A DNA stretch of 64,000 nt, from assembly GCA_000687695.1 (NCBI GenBank), contig JHWZ01000001.1, positions 124,001-188,000 on the forward strand. Direction: 5' to 3'. The stretch comes from Lachnospiraceae bacterium P6B14 (GTDB lineage Bacteria > Bacillota > Clostridia > Lachnospirales > Lachnospiraceae). Below the pieces are notes generated by a model. It did no database searches. It had not been told where the DNA came from and worked only from the letters and a program-made list of their open reading frames with translations. Each line of letters starts with the position of its first letter. The first letter of the stretch is position 1. The position numbers were made by a program, and so were the translations under genes. Shown here in pieces: positions 30,424 to 38,799 of the stretch.

Positions 30424-31323
30424 TTACATCACACAGAGATTACATTTACCCCACTCACTCTTCCACGCAAGAAGTTTCGCTACACCTTCCGTCCACCTTG
30501 CGGCGGTCATCTTTTTCAGTGCAATAGCTACTGTTTCATCAGATAAAAATCCTTCTCTTCCGAGTCCCTCTATCAGCGACAGATCACTATGCTTTATCAC
30601 ATCATCCAGATAGACATCCATATGAGATAAAAGATAATCCAGATAGCTTTCTTTTATCTCATCGGTAAGCCCTGCAGGCCTTGACAGCCTAAGCGCCGCC
30701 GTCTTGCAAAGTGTCTTTTCATCCTCAGTATCCTTCGCTTTTTCAAAAACGGTATCATACATCCCTACATCAAACACATCACCGTCAAAACACTTCCTGG
30801 CTCTAAACCCTTCTCCCTCTATATTTAACTCAAATATATGTGCAGGTCCGATAAGGTCATACTTTTCAGAGTACTCAGAAAAATGAATCGCAGCATCATC
30901 AAACCACACATCCGTGGCAGATGTCCTCTGGAGCAGAATCTGTCTCAACGAAGACGGTTCTTTTACACTTCCCCGTATAAAAAGAGTATAAAGCTTTTTG
31001 CAGTTCATAAAAGCATCACTTCCGATCTCTATAGCGGTATTCGGAAGTGATATTGACTTCAGATCATAGCACTGATAAAAACACAGTTCGCCTATTTTTT
31101 CCAGGGTATCAGGAAGCGTGACGGACTTAAGCACATCTCCTGCAAGTCTGAACTCTATCCCGTCACCATAATCAGGATTAATATCCTTACCGGAAAAAGC
31201 GTAGGCTGATATCTCCCTGACAGGTTTTCCGTCTATCATATCGGGGATTACGACCTCACCGATATCCCCGTAAACAGCATCTATAGATATGCCGTCTGAT
31301 ACTTCTCTGTACTCAAACCTCAT
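30424..31323 (-). CDS. BspA-type leucine-rich-repeat protein
   Basis: 299 residues. The N-terminal half carries LRR_5 (BspA-like) repeats, such as VVIPDMIDGKPVREISAYAF, LKSVTLPDTLEKIGELCFY and LKSISLPNTAIEIGSDAF. The C-terminal half (about 170-299) is helical and unassigned. There is no signal peptide, so it is cytoplasmic, unlike surface BspA proteins. The open frame extends to 31443, but that part overlaps a terminator and the promoter, so the ATG at 31323 (GGTGGAG just upstream) is chosen. It is the first gene of the operon with the VWA and MoxR genes and may be their sensor or substrate adaptor. Confidence 0.8.
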   Translation of the reverse strand: MRFEYREVSDGISIDAVYGDIGEVVIPDMIDGKPVREISAYAFSGKDINPDYGDGIEFRLAGDVLKSVTLPDTLEKIGELCFYQCYDLKSISLPNTAIEIGSDAFMNCKKLYTLFIRGSVKEPSSLRQILLQRTSATDVWFDDAAIHFSEYSEKYDLIGPAHIFELNIEGEGFRARKCFDGDVFDVGMYDTVFEKAKDTEDEKTLCKTAALRLSRPAGLTDEIKESYLDYLLSHMDVYLDDVIKHSDLSLIEGLGREGFLSDETVAIALKKMTAARWTEGVAKLLAWKSEWGKCNLCVM

Positions 31324-31363
31324 AGCTCCACCATATTCTTTCAAAACATCCTTTGCAACATCG

Positions 31364-31392
31364 ATTGTAGACAGTTTTACGCTGTTTGTCAA
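31364..31392 (-). promoter_or_regulatory. Sigma-A promoter of LRR-VWA-MoxR operon
   Basis: Minus strand TTGACA (31387-31392), 17 nt, TACAAT (31364-31369). It starts just behind the terminator of the gene upstream and shows that the LRR gene must start at 31323. Confidence 0.9.
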
Positions 31393-31397
31393 GCAAG

Positions 31398-31425
31398 AAA
31401 AAAGCCCCGGCCACAGGGCTTTTTT
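31398..31425 (-). terminator. Intrinsic terminator of the 630-residue secreted protein gene
   Basis: AAAAAAGCCC (31398-31407) and GGGCTTTTTT (31416-31425) with an 8-nt loop, 35 nt after the stop codon. The U-tract is in the minus-strand direction. Confidence 0.93.
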
Positions 31426-31459
31426 CTTTAGATCAACCACCATTTATGAAAATGTTTTA

Positions 31460-33352
31460 TTATGAGTTAGCAAGGTCCTTGATATCTCCGAGCTTCGCAA
31501 CCCCCTCTTCGTTTACACTGACTTGTACCAGATAGTAGGATGGAACGTTATTCGGACCGGGTACTGTTCCCTCGCAGATAAAGCTGTACTTGGTCCCTCT
31601 GATCTTCTCCGTTCCGAGGAGCGCAAGCGCTTTATACTCTACTCCGACATAACCCTCAAGCGCTTTGTTTAAGATTTCTCCTTCACCTTTAGCTATCACC
31701 GGTGTCTCTGCTTCAGCCCAACCGAGTGTAGGATCGGTTCCGTATCCATCGATATCTGTGTCCATTGCCTCTGTCACAGATGCGTCTCCGATGAGATTTG
31801 CTCTGATATCAAGCACTGAATAGGTTGTCTTTGCACCGGGCATGGCTTTTGTCTTTCTGCAAAATACTTTATAGTCCTGACCGGCTTCGCTTTCCTTCTT
31901 TCCGATCCATGCGACCGGTGTGTAGGTTACATCCTTAGACTCTTTGGTTGTTGCCTTGGTAACAATAGCCTTCAGTGCTTCATCTACTACCGGCGAGTCC
32001 GGAGCTTCCCAAGCATTTGAACTTACACTTGAATCGCTACGATTGATGCTGTGATCCTCGATCTTTGTTTTTATGACTTCATTTCCGTCATAGGAAATCG
32101 TGACCTCGTCGCCGATGTTGATCTTACTCAGGAAGTCCTCTGATATTGCCGTGGTTGCCCACTGCACATAGGTTGAGTTCTTTTTTATGTTCCATGTCTT
32201 CCAGGTCAGCCCGCCTGTAGCATTCGCGGTCTTGAAGCTGAACTTCGACAGGTCAAGCTCTATGTCCTCTGCTGTCGAGTTTGCAAAAACAGCTCCGAAA
32301 TTGTACCATTTTTTTCCATTTGACTCTCCCATGTAGCTAATCCATGCATCCTTGATCGTGAGACCGTCTCTGAGTATAATATGTATACCTCCACGACTCG
32401 CATCTTCATCATCTCCCATGTAGAGATGTACGGTTTTTTCATTGTCAAGTGTTACCGTTTTATCAAGTCCGACATTTACATATATGAAGCTGTACTTTGT
32501 TGCGGTATCATTTGTAAGTGACTTTCTTTCGCAAATGATGCAATAATTCATTCCCGCAACAACCTGTGTCGCCACCTTTGCTATCGGATTAAATGCATAT
32601 CCGGGAAACGCCGCTGTGATTTTGTCCATATTGTTTTCGATAGCGGCAAGCTCAGCTGCATCAAACTTCGGATCACACTCCGCAAACCCACCGGAAACTC
32701 CCTCTGATGCAGCAGGATAAGCATCAATCATCGTCTGAAATTCCTTTGTGATGCCTACTTCACCATCCATTTTTTCCTGTATCTCAACGATGCTGTAGAA
32801 TGTGGAAGTATTCGGAATCGGTGACGATTCTTTTGTAAGAACCCTCCAGGTCGTCCCCTCGTCGGTAAAGATATATGCGAGTGTAGCAACCGGAGTGTAT
32901 GCCGGAGCGCCGTCAAGTTTGTTTACCTCATCAAACAGCTTCTTCAGTCCGGACTGAACGGTCGGATCCTTTGCCGTGATCCACTCATTCTCCACAAGAC
33001 TTTCACTTACCGTCACCTTACACTTCAGCGTGTATTTTTTCTTGTTCTTTGCGGTAACTACTGCCTTGATGGTTGCACTTCCCGCCTTAAGAGCTGTCAC
33101 AACACCCTTCTTTGAAACCTTGGCAACCTTTTTTGCTGAGGTTGACCACTTGGTTGACTTGATCTTTACCTTGTTTGCTTTTACCTTAAGCTTTGCTGTC
33201 TTTCCCACCTCGAGGCTGAGCTTCTTTTTTGAGATCGTCGGTTTTTTTGTTGCCGCATCCGACTTAACAATCGGACTTACGGTAAATGCCATGGCCACCG
33301 CCATACCTACTGCTGCAATTCTTTTTACTGTTTTTCTTGTATCCTTGTTCAT
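31460..33352 (-). CDS. Secreted protein with Big2 domain and four cystatin-like modules
   Basis: 630 residues: signal peptide (1-34), a Lys-rich Big2 domain (about 36-115), then four repeats of one module (about 125-205, 225-305, 450-520 and 545-625) around a distinct beta-rich segment (about 310-440). Each module has a helix, a strand reading YTPVA or FNPIA, a hairpin, then a strand ending in Cys or Lys, and a second hairpin. In module 2 the first hairpin is exactly QVVAG (263-267, in ATQVVAGMNYCIICE), the signature of cystatin protease inhibitors; other modules keep the pattern but not the motif. Cystatin-like fold is inference. It has its own LytTR-type promoter and terminator. Confidence 0.8.
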   Translation of the reverse strand: MNKDTRKTVKRIAAVGMAVAMAFTVSPIVKSDAATKKPTISKKKLSLEVGKTAKLKVKANKVKIKSTKWSTSAKKVAKVSKKGVVTALKAGSATIKAVVTAKNKKKYTLKCKVTVSESLVENEWITAKDPTVQSGLKKLFDEVNKLDGAPAYTPVATLAYIFTDEGTTWRVLTKESSPIPNTSTFYSIVEIQEKMDGEVGITKEFQTMIDAYPAASEGVSGGFAECDPKFDAAELAAIENNMDKITAAFPGYAFNPIAKVATQVVAGMNYCIICERKSLTNDTATKYSFIYVNVGLDKTVTLDNEKTVHLYMGDDEDASRGGIHIILRDGLTIKDAWISYMGESNGKKWYNFGAVFANSTAEDIELDLSKFSFKTANATGGLTWKTWNIKKNSTYVQWATTAISEDFLSKINIGDEVTISYDGNEVIKTKIEDHSINRSDSSVSSNAWEAPDSPVVDEALKAIVTKATTKESKDVTYTPVAWIGKKESEAGQDYKVFCRKTKAMPGAKTTYSVLDIRANLIGDASVTEAMDTDIDGYGTDPTLGWAEAETPVIAKGEGEILNKALEGYVGVEYKALALLGTEKIRGTKYSFICEGTVPGPNNVPSYYLVQVSVNEEGVAKLGDIKDLANS

Positions 33353-33398
33353 GATTAGTTCCTCCTTTGTTATTCAATATTCTTATTTCGGTTTCTTT

Positions 33399-33421
33399 CA
33401 AAGACTGTCTGTTTGTCTTTG
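33399..33421 (-). other. 5'-UTR hairpin of the 630-residue protein mRNA
   Basis: CAAAGAC (33399-33405) and GTCTTTG (33415-33421) form a 7-bp stem. It starts about 9 nt after the -10 box, close to the mRNA 5' end. The same stem occurs at the same place in front of the 335-residue protein gene. A 5' stabiliser is the likely role. Confidence 0.65.
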
Positions 33422-33429
33422 TTGAACTC

Positions 33430-33458
33430 ACTATACCATGTAAATTCACTCGTTTCAA
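33430..33458 (-). promoter_or_regulatory. LytTR-controlled promoter A
   Basis: Minus strand TTGAAA (33453-33458), 17 nt, TATAGT (33430-33435), 10 nt downstream of the operator repeats. It drives the 630-residue secreted protein gene. Confidence 0.88.
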
Positions 33459-33468
33459 CAGATCCGCC

Positions 33469-33499
33469 ACGAGCGGTAGTTATCCGGGAACGAGCGGTA
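33469..33499 (-). promoter_or_regulatory. LytTR direct-repeat operator A
   Basis: Plus strand ACGAGCGGTA at 33469-33478 and again, identical, at 33490-33499, 21 bp apart (two helix turns). On the minus strand the units read TACCGCTCGT, close to the LytTR half-site consensus. It ends 10 nt before the -35 box and abuts the DUF3021 stop codon. Confidence 0.85.
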
Positions 33500-33997
33500 T
33501 CAAACGTGGTTTTCGGCTTCTATATCATGTATCTTTTGGGCTCTGAGCATCTTATCCTGCAGCTCGTTTAGCTCCTTCACCTGCTTTTTATAGATAGAGT
33601 ACATGATAACCCATATGATAAAGAAACCTATCAGCTGACAACCAACCATGATCAGAAATCCTATCGGTTCTCCGCTGCTCCATCCGAGGAACAACGACAG
33701 CGGAACGAAAGATCCGACCGTAACCAGACAGTGTGCAGCTGTCGCGATCGAAAGCGGCCAGCTCTCTATATCGTAAAACACCATAGTGCCGAATACAAGT
33801 GCTCCGTAGAGTCCTGACAGCAGGGATTGGATTAAAAATGCAAAGATCACATCTCCTTCAGTAAAAGTCAGGAGTTTATCAGATACGAGGACCAGCTCTC
33901 CGGCGCCGAGGCTTCCGGTCAGCATAGCTATGCCGTCGCCGACTAAAATCCCTAAAGAAAATCCGAGATCCGCTTTTTTCAGTATCTTCTTCAGCAT
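33500..33997 (-). CDS. DUF3021 membrane protein A (LytTR partner)
   Basis: 165 residues with four membrane segments (about 12-32, 50-75, 85-105 and 112-138) and a charged helical C-terminal tail in the cytoplasm (KKQVKELNELQDKMLRAQ). DUF3021 proteins are encoded next to LytTR regulators. In the related streptococcal HdrRM and BrsRM systems the membrane partner holds the regulator inactive. AGGAGGG precedes the ATG at 33997, which overlaps the LytTR gene by 7 nt, so translation is coupled and a fixed ratio is likely. A longer frame to 34060 would lie within the LytTR gene. Confidence 0.88.
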   Translation of the reverse strand: MLKKILKKADLGFSLGILVGDGIAMLTGSLGAGELVLVSDKLLTFTEGDVIFAFLIQSLLSGLYGALVFGTMVFYDIESWPLSIATAAHCLVTVGSFVPLSLFLGWSSGEPIGFLIMVGCQLIGFFIIWVIMYSIYKKQVKELNELQDKMLRAQKIHDIEAENHV

Positions 33998-34461
33998 AGA
34001 TATCCCTCCTCTCCTGACAGTTTCTCTCTGATAAGAGGTATGTACCTTCTGGACGCCCACGTTTCATTTCCGTCAGCAAACTCGATACGAAGCGTGCCCG
34101 CGACAGTAAAATCATACTTGACAACCTTCGTCAGATTTACTATCTCAAATCTCGACACCCGTAGGAACATCCTATCATTCAGGAGACTTTCCATGTTTTG
34201 CATGGACTGCCTCGCTCTGTATGTTTCCTTTGCGGTGACGATGCGGACATTTTTCGCATCCGATGTCACATAGATTATCTCGCTCTCGTCAATCACGCAC
34301 GATCTGTCATACTCATCGAGGACAGTCAGCTGCTGGGAGTCGGATGGTTTTATCCTCCTCACCAGCTCGCTGATATCCTCGTCTTTTTCACTCGCTCGTA
34401 TCAGAACATCGATATAATCTATGGATTCTTCCACCTTAAATCGAAGTCGAACTCTTTTCAT
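33991..34461 (-). CDS. LytTR-domain transcription regulator A
   Basis: 156 residues: about 50 N-terminal residues of unknown fold and a LytTR DNA-binding domain (about 57-148, with FLRVSRFEIVNLTKV and ASRRYIPLIREKL). There is no receiver domain, so control must come from a partner, here the DUF3021 protein. LytTR proteins bind paired direct repeats two helix turns apart, as found at 33469-33499, 35614-35644 and 43292-43322. It starts 14 nt after the 335-residue protein gene, so promoter B also expresses it (probable positive feedback). Confidence 0.92.
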   Translation of the reverse strand: MKRVRLRFKVEESIDYIDVLIRASEKDEDISELVRRIKPSDSQQLTVLDEYDRSCVIDESEIIYVTSDAKNVRIVTAKETYRARQSMQNMESLLNDRMFLRVSRFEIVNLTKVVKYDFTVAGTLRIEFADGNETWASRRYIPLIREKLSGEEGYLC

Positions 34462-34475
34462 TAGGTATCGCCTTT

Positions 34476-35483
34476 TTATACTGTATACACATTTACGACA
34501 CTGTCCTTATCAATGGAAACCGTTCCATCAAGACCAACTGTTGCAGTGATAAAGAAGTAAGTCGGATTCGCACTCGGAGTTACAGCTTTCTTCTCACATG
34601 CGATGAGGAAGCTCTGTCCTGCAACAACCTTTGTTGCGATCTGTGCAAGCGGTGTGATGCTCACTCCGTCAAGACCACTTGTAAGCTGCGATGCGAGGTC
34701 ATTCAGTTTCGGTGACAGTGAGCTGTCAAGTACCGGTGATGCACAGAGACTCCAGCCACCGGCTGTTCCTGCATCTAGGTCACCGAGCATGGTTGTGTAC
34801 TGTCTTGTGATGGCAACAGATGCATCAAGATACTCCGTGATCTCAAGGATCGTATAGTAGGATTTGCCTCCCGGCATATTGTCTGTTTCCTTAGCAAATA
34901 CTCTCCACGTCGTCCCCTCGGCTGTCATCTTGGTTGCAAATGTAGCGATCGAAGTATAAGTAGTTCCGTTATCTGCTTTATTAATAATGTCAAATTTTTC
35001 CTGAACACCTTCCTGGATCGTCGGATCAGTAGCAGTTACCCATACATCCTGTTCAGGCTCTTCACGCACAGGAGTATCCGGTACATATTTAGCGGTAAAT
35101 TTCTGTCCGTTGATCACGCACTTAAGTTTCTTTCCCTTGAAAGTGATGCTTCCTTTTATGGTCTTGGTTTTTTCGTTTCCAAGATACTTACCTTTAACAT
35201 TGAAGCTGACTGTAGATTTTAACTTCTTTGCGAAGTGCTTTCCAGTATCAAATGATTTATTTTTATCTGACCATACTATTCCGATCTTTACTTTATTATT
35301 CTTTGCTTTTTTAACATCGATCATCCAGACTGCCTTACCTTTGTTGTAAGCATAGCTGAAGGTTCCGTACTTTATGGATACCTTAGCCTCTGATCTTCCT
35401 GCCGGTGCTGCCACCACGATCATCGCTGCCGCAAGGGCAATTGCTGTTGCCTTTTTCATTGTTCTTTTTACTCTTTCTTTCAT
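34476..35483 (-). CDS. Secreted protein with two cystatin-like modules
   Basis: 335 residues: signal peptide (about 1-33), a beta-rich domain (about 34-130) and two modules related to those of the 630-residue protein (about 147-230 and 250-330). Module 1 has YTSIATFATKMTAEGTTW; module 2 has ITPLAQIATKVVAGQSF, with KVVAG at 285-289 in place of QVVAG. The match to module 1 of the larger protein (EGTTWRV, and TAxDPTxQ before it) shows common descent. AGGAGGAAA precedes the ATG. Promoter B and the shared 5' hairpin precede it. A secreted protease-inhibitor role is inference. Confidence 0.8.
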   Translation of the reverse strand: MKERVKRTMKKATAIALAAAMIVVAAPAGRSEAKVSIKYGTFSYAYNKGKAVWMIDVKKAKNNKVKIGIVWSDKNKSFDTGKHFAKKLKSTVSFNVKGKYLGNEKTKTIKGSITFKGKKLKCVINGQKFTAKYVPDTPVREEPEQDVWVTATDPTIQEGVQEKFDIINKADNGTTYTSIATFATKMTAEGTTWRVFAKETDNMPGGKSYYTILEITEYLDASVAITRQYTTMLGDLDAGTAGGWSLCASPVLDSSLSPKLNDLASQLTSGLDGVSITPLAQIATKVVAGQSFLIACEKKAVTPSANPTYFFITATVGLDGTVSIDKDSVVNVYTV

Positions 35484-35546
35484 AGTTGTTTCCTCCTTTT
35501 TTTGTTTACTATTTTGTTTGCTTTATTTTTAGCTTCTTATCTATGT

Positions 35547-35566
35547 CAAAGACTGTTTTGTCTTTG
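35547..35566 (-). other. 5'-UTR hairpin of the 335-residue protein mRNA
   Basis: CAAAGAC (35547-35553), six-base loop, GTCTTTG (35560-35566). Stem and position match the hairpin at 33399-33421. Confidence 0.65.
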
Positions 35567-35574
35567 TTGTGCAC

Positions 35575-35603
35575 ACTATACCACGCACAAATACCGTTTT
35601 CAA
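35575..35603 (-). promoter_or_regulatory. LytTR-controlled promoter B
   Basis: Minus strand TTGAAA (35598-35603), 17 nt, TATAGT (35575-35580), with the same boxes and spacing as promoter A. It drives the 335-residue protein gene and the LytTR/DUF3021 pair A. Confidence 0.88.
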
Positions 35604-35613
35604 TAAATCCGCC

Positions 35614-35644
35614 ACGAACGGTAGTCAAAAAGGAACGAGTGGTA
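35614..35644 (-). promoter_or_regulatory. LytTR direct-repeat operator B
   Basis: Plus strand ACGAACGGTA (35614-35623) and ACGAGTGGTA (35635-35644), 21 bp apart and 10 nt from the -35 box. The first unit read on the minus strand contains ACCGTTCGT, a full match to the published LytTR half-site consensus [TA][AC][CA]GTTN[AG][TG]. Confidence 0.88.
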
Positions 35645-35660
35645 ATCCTATTTGTTTTAT

Positions 35661-38156
35661 CTACATAACCTGGATCACACGATCCGGTTTATGTTTTTCC
35701 AAATACTTTTCCATCGATTTCTTCCCCACCACACAACGGCAGTTATATATACCCGAAAGTCTTTCTTTTTCCTGTCTTATACGCTCCGAATCATAGCCCC
35801 AGATAAGAGCGGACGGGATGCCTGCTTCCTTATCGGGAACAAACTGCTTCTCGGCAGGGATATACTTTTTAAGTATCTTTTCAAGCTCACCGTACTTGAC
35901 AGGTTTGCTTACATAGTCCGAGAATCCCTTTGCAAGATAACTCTCCCTGGCACCCATGATGGCATCAGCGGTGAGCGCGATAACCGGTGTACCTTTCAAA
36001 AGATCTCTCTCATTCATCACGTTCAGCGTATCCTCACCTGTCATCTCCGGCATCATCTGATCGAGCAGGATAACATCATACTTTGCAGTCTCCACCTTCT
36101 CGATACAGTCCTCACCGGAGTCCGAAAGCACGACTTTCATTTTTGTATCCTTTAACATGCCAGCCATGACATCGAGATTCATCTCATTATCATCTACTAC
36201 GAGAACAAGCGCCTCCGGAGCAAAAAGAGTGACCTCATCCGTTTCCATGTTATTCAGGAACTCATCGACTGCTTTTGAAAAATCTCCTATCGGATCATGG
36301 CGCACCACCTTCTGTGGCACGGTAAGTGTAAACACACTCCCTTTTCCATAAATACTGTTAAAAGAAATACGTCCATCCATCATGACCAAAAGGCGCTTTG
36401 TTATATGCAGCCCCAATCCGGTTCCTTCGATATTCCTATTAATCTTTTCATCCAAACGGTAAAAGCTCTTGAAGACTTTATCCTTATCTTCATTTTTGAT
36501 ACCTATCCCCGTATCCGAAACACTTACTATAAGATCTATCCATCCATTATCTTTCTTTCTGTATGTAACCTGTATGTCAACATGACCCTTTTTTGTATAT
36601 TTTATTGCATTATTAACTATGTTTAACATGATCTGACGGATCCTGATCTCATCACCATAAAGATTCGATGGTATTTCCTCATCGACTGAAAGATTAAAAT
36701 CCAGCCCCTTCTTTTCAGCTCTTGGTCTGGTCATGTTCAAAACATCATTCAGTATAGATGCCAGATCATACTCTGCAGGAACAATCTCAAAATTTCCCGA
36801 CTCAATCTTACTTAGATCAAGTATGTCATTAATGATGGAAAGCAAGGTATCTCCCGCACTCTTGATCTCGAGCGCATGCTTCTTCGTGCCGGTCTCTCTG
36901 GTCTCACGGATAATCATCTCATCCATGCCGAGAATACCGTTTAACGGGGTACGTATCTCATGTGACATATTTGCAAGAAAGTCGTCCTTCACCCGACTGA
37001 CATGCATTGCTTCATTAGCCTCAACCCGGATACCGATAAGCTGTTTTATAGTATGTATGATCGCACATATCATAAAAGCAAATAACCCAAGCGCCATAAA
37101 CAATCCGGAGAAAACTCCGTTATGAGCAAACTGATATGCACCAATCTGTATCAGCGCAGATATTGCCAATAGCACAAAACCAATCGCCACATATCTATAT
37201 GTATGAATTTTGTGATTTCTCACATCCTGAATGAGTGTAATAAACATAACTAATATACTCAGGATGGCACACAGGGCAGATGGAACGAAGCTTCTCGTAA
37301 GAGGAACAACTCCGATCACAAACAAGGAAACACAGATAACGAAATTGACAATCTCTATAGCACCCGCAAGTCTGATCAGCTTATTATATCTGTTGCTTTG
37401 CAGGGAATTAACAAACACCAAAAACGGAAGCGGCATTATCATGACCATTAAAAACGGGATGTCGGACATCACAGACATGTTCCTAGTGTATAACTGCCTA
37501 AAGATTGAATTGGACAGAACCCAGCATGCACCCAGGATTACTCCAAGCGATAAGTGTTCCATCTCAAGGTATTTTTTGTGAATATACTTATATGATACAG
37601 ATGCTATCAAACAGATCAGCCCTATAATTAATATAGTCAATCCAACAAAAAACTCTACTCCAAACTCCTTAAACAAACTCGTAAGAATACCTAGCCTTGT
37701 TCCGATGTAAACTCCGTAAACCATACCGGCATTATACTCATAATGAACACGAAGTATTTTTCCTGCATCTTCTGGATATACAGATGCGTAAACATATCCC
37801 TCCGCAGACTGATCACCAAAAAGTGAATAGTCTTCCGTCTCAATCTTTTCTCTGAGCTCGTCTCCGATATATATTTCCATGTCCATACCACGGAAGCATA
37901 ATACCGAATAATCCCTATTAAACTCATCTTTCTCCGGAAGTGTTGTTTCGAGCATTATTTCACCGTCTGTAGTCCCCGGTACAGTAAAAGGAACTCTGCT
38001 ACCATCCTCACGTATCTCAAACCACTTATCAGAGGGAAGAACATCACAGATATTTCCATTCACCGGCGCATTCGCCGGGAGCACAAACTCTCCGATGAAT
38101 ATGTATCCAAATACCAATATAAGTATTATAGAAAGAATATATCTAACAGCTTTCAA
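35661..38156 (-). CDS. Hybrid histidine kinase with C-terminal receiver
   Basis: 831 residues: an N-terminal membrane helix, an extracellular beta-rich sensor (about 30-160), seven or so membrane segments (about 165-372, 7TMR-DISM-like layout), HisKA with FLANMSHEIRTPLNG (H399), HATPase with N, G1 and G2 boxes (DTGIGI, GTGLGLHI) and a receiver with the phospho-acceptor in VILLDQMMPE (D699). After the receiver comes a short tail of unknown role. The start is TTG with GGAGGGAG upstream. It is the last gene of the operon ATPase-permeases-RR-HPt-kinase and should pass phosphate to the HPt protein encoded before it. Confidence 0.92.
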   Translation of the reverse strand: MKAVRYILSIILILVFGYIFIGEFVLPANAPVNGNICDVLPSDKWFEIREDGSRVPFTVPGTTDGEIMLETTLPEKDEFNRDYSVLCFRGMDMEIYIGDELREKIETEDYSLFGDQSAEGYVYASVYPEDAGKILRVHYEYNAGMVYGVYIGTRLGILTSLFKEFGVEFFVGLTILIIGLICLIASVSYKYIHKKYLEMEHLSLGVILGACWVLSNSIFRQLYTRNMSVMSDIPFLMVMIMPLPFLVFVNSLQSNRYNKLIRLAGAIEIVNFVICVSLFVIGVVPLTRSFVPSALCAILSILVMFITLIQDVRNHKIHTYRYVAIGFVLLAISALIQIGAYQFAHNGVFSGLFMALGLFAFMICAIIHTIKQLIGIRVEANEAMHVSRVKDDFLANMSHEIRTPLNGILGMDEMIIRETRETGTKKHALEIKSAGDTLLSIINDILDLSKIESGNFEIVPAEYDLASILNDVLNMTRPRAEKKGLDFNLSVDEEIPSNLYGDEIRIRQIMLNIVNNAIKYTKKGHVDIQVTYRKKDNGWIDLIVSVSDTGIGIKNEDKDKVFKSFYRLDEKINRNIEGTGLGLHITKRLLVMMDGRISFNSIYGKGSVFTLTVPQKVVRHDPIGDFSKAVDEFLNNMETDEVTLFAPEALVLVVDDNEMNLDVMAGMLKDTKMKVVLSDSGEDCIEKVETAKYDVILLDQMMPEMTGEDTLNVMNERDLLKGTPVIALTADAIMGARESYLAKGFSDYVSKPVKYGELEKILKKYIPAEKQFVPDKEAGIPSALIWGYDSERIRQEKERLSGIYNCRCVVGKKSMEKYLEKHKPDRVIQVM

Positions 38157-38196
38157 TATGCTCTCCCTCCTTTCCCTATTTCTGTTTTATATTTAG

Positions 38197-38799
38197 TTAT
38201 TCAATGGATGGAATAATTTCTTTTATCGCATCTGACGCCTCATCGTACATGAAGTCTTCCACATATCCCTTAGCAGTTTTCAGTATCTCTTTTTGAGTAG
38301 TCCTGAATGGATATCCGCCGAGTATGTTTATAAGATCTTTTGATCTGTCATCATCAAAATCATCAAGAGCCTCCAAAAGCTCATCTGCGACTTTTTTTGC
38401 CTGCTCACCCGATATCTCGTCTGCTGCATAGAAGTCGCCTATTTCTCCGATGGGCGCAAGTTTTTTTACAAGGTTTCCATACTCCATGACAACAGCCGGG
38501 GTCTCCTCTTTTACAAACGCGTAGTTGCCCTCTCTGGCAGCGTTCTCCAACGCCTCAAACATCTTACTCAGCTCCATGGTACCAATCATCTTTGCATTGC
38601 TTTTTATCGCGTGTACGATGATCATATAGTTATCATAATCTTCATCTACCAAGCACCGGTCTATCTTTACAGAGTTTTTATCAAACCCCTTATAAAACCT
38701 TTGTAATGCTGATATATATTTGTCCTGACCACCTGTATACTCCATACCTTCTTTAGTATCAAGACCTATATCATCAAGCCATCTGAAATCGTAATCCAT
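38197..38799 (-). CDS. HPt phosphotransfer protein
   Basis: 200 residues. An HPt helical bundle (about 20-115) carries the phosphorylatable His in IIVHAIKSNAKMIG (H63). A second helical part (about 120-200) is unassigned. It would shuttle phosphate between the hybrid kinase and the response regulator encoded next to it. It starts directly at the stop codon of the response-regulator gene, with AGGAGGA inside the last codons of that gene. Confidence 0.9.
   Translation of the reverse strand: MDYDFRWLDDIGLDTKEGMEYTGGQDKYISALQRFYKGFDKNSVKIDRCLVDEDYDNYMIIVHAIKSNAKMIGTMELSKMFEALENAAREGNYAFVKEETPAVVMEYGNLVKKLAPIGEIGDFYAADEISGEQAKKVADELLEALDDFDDDRSKDLINILGGYPFRTTQKEILKTAKGYVEDFMYDEASDAIKEIIPSIE

Noticed and set aside
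31324-31443. N-terminal extension of the LRR protein
   Set aside because: It overlaps an intrinsic terminator and the operon's own promoter, so it is not in the mRNA.
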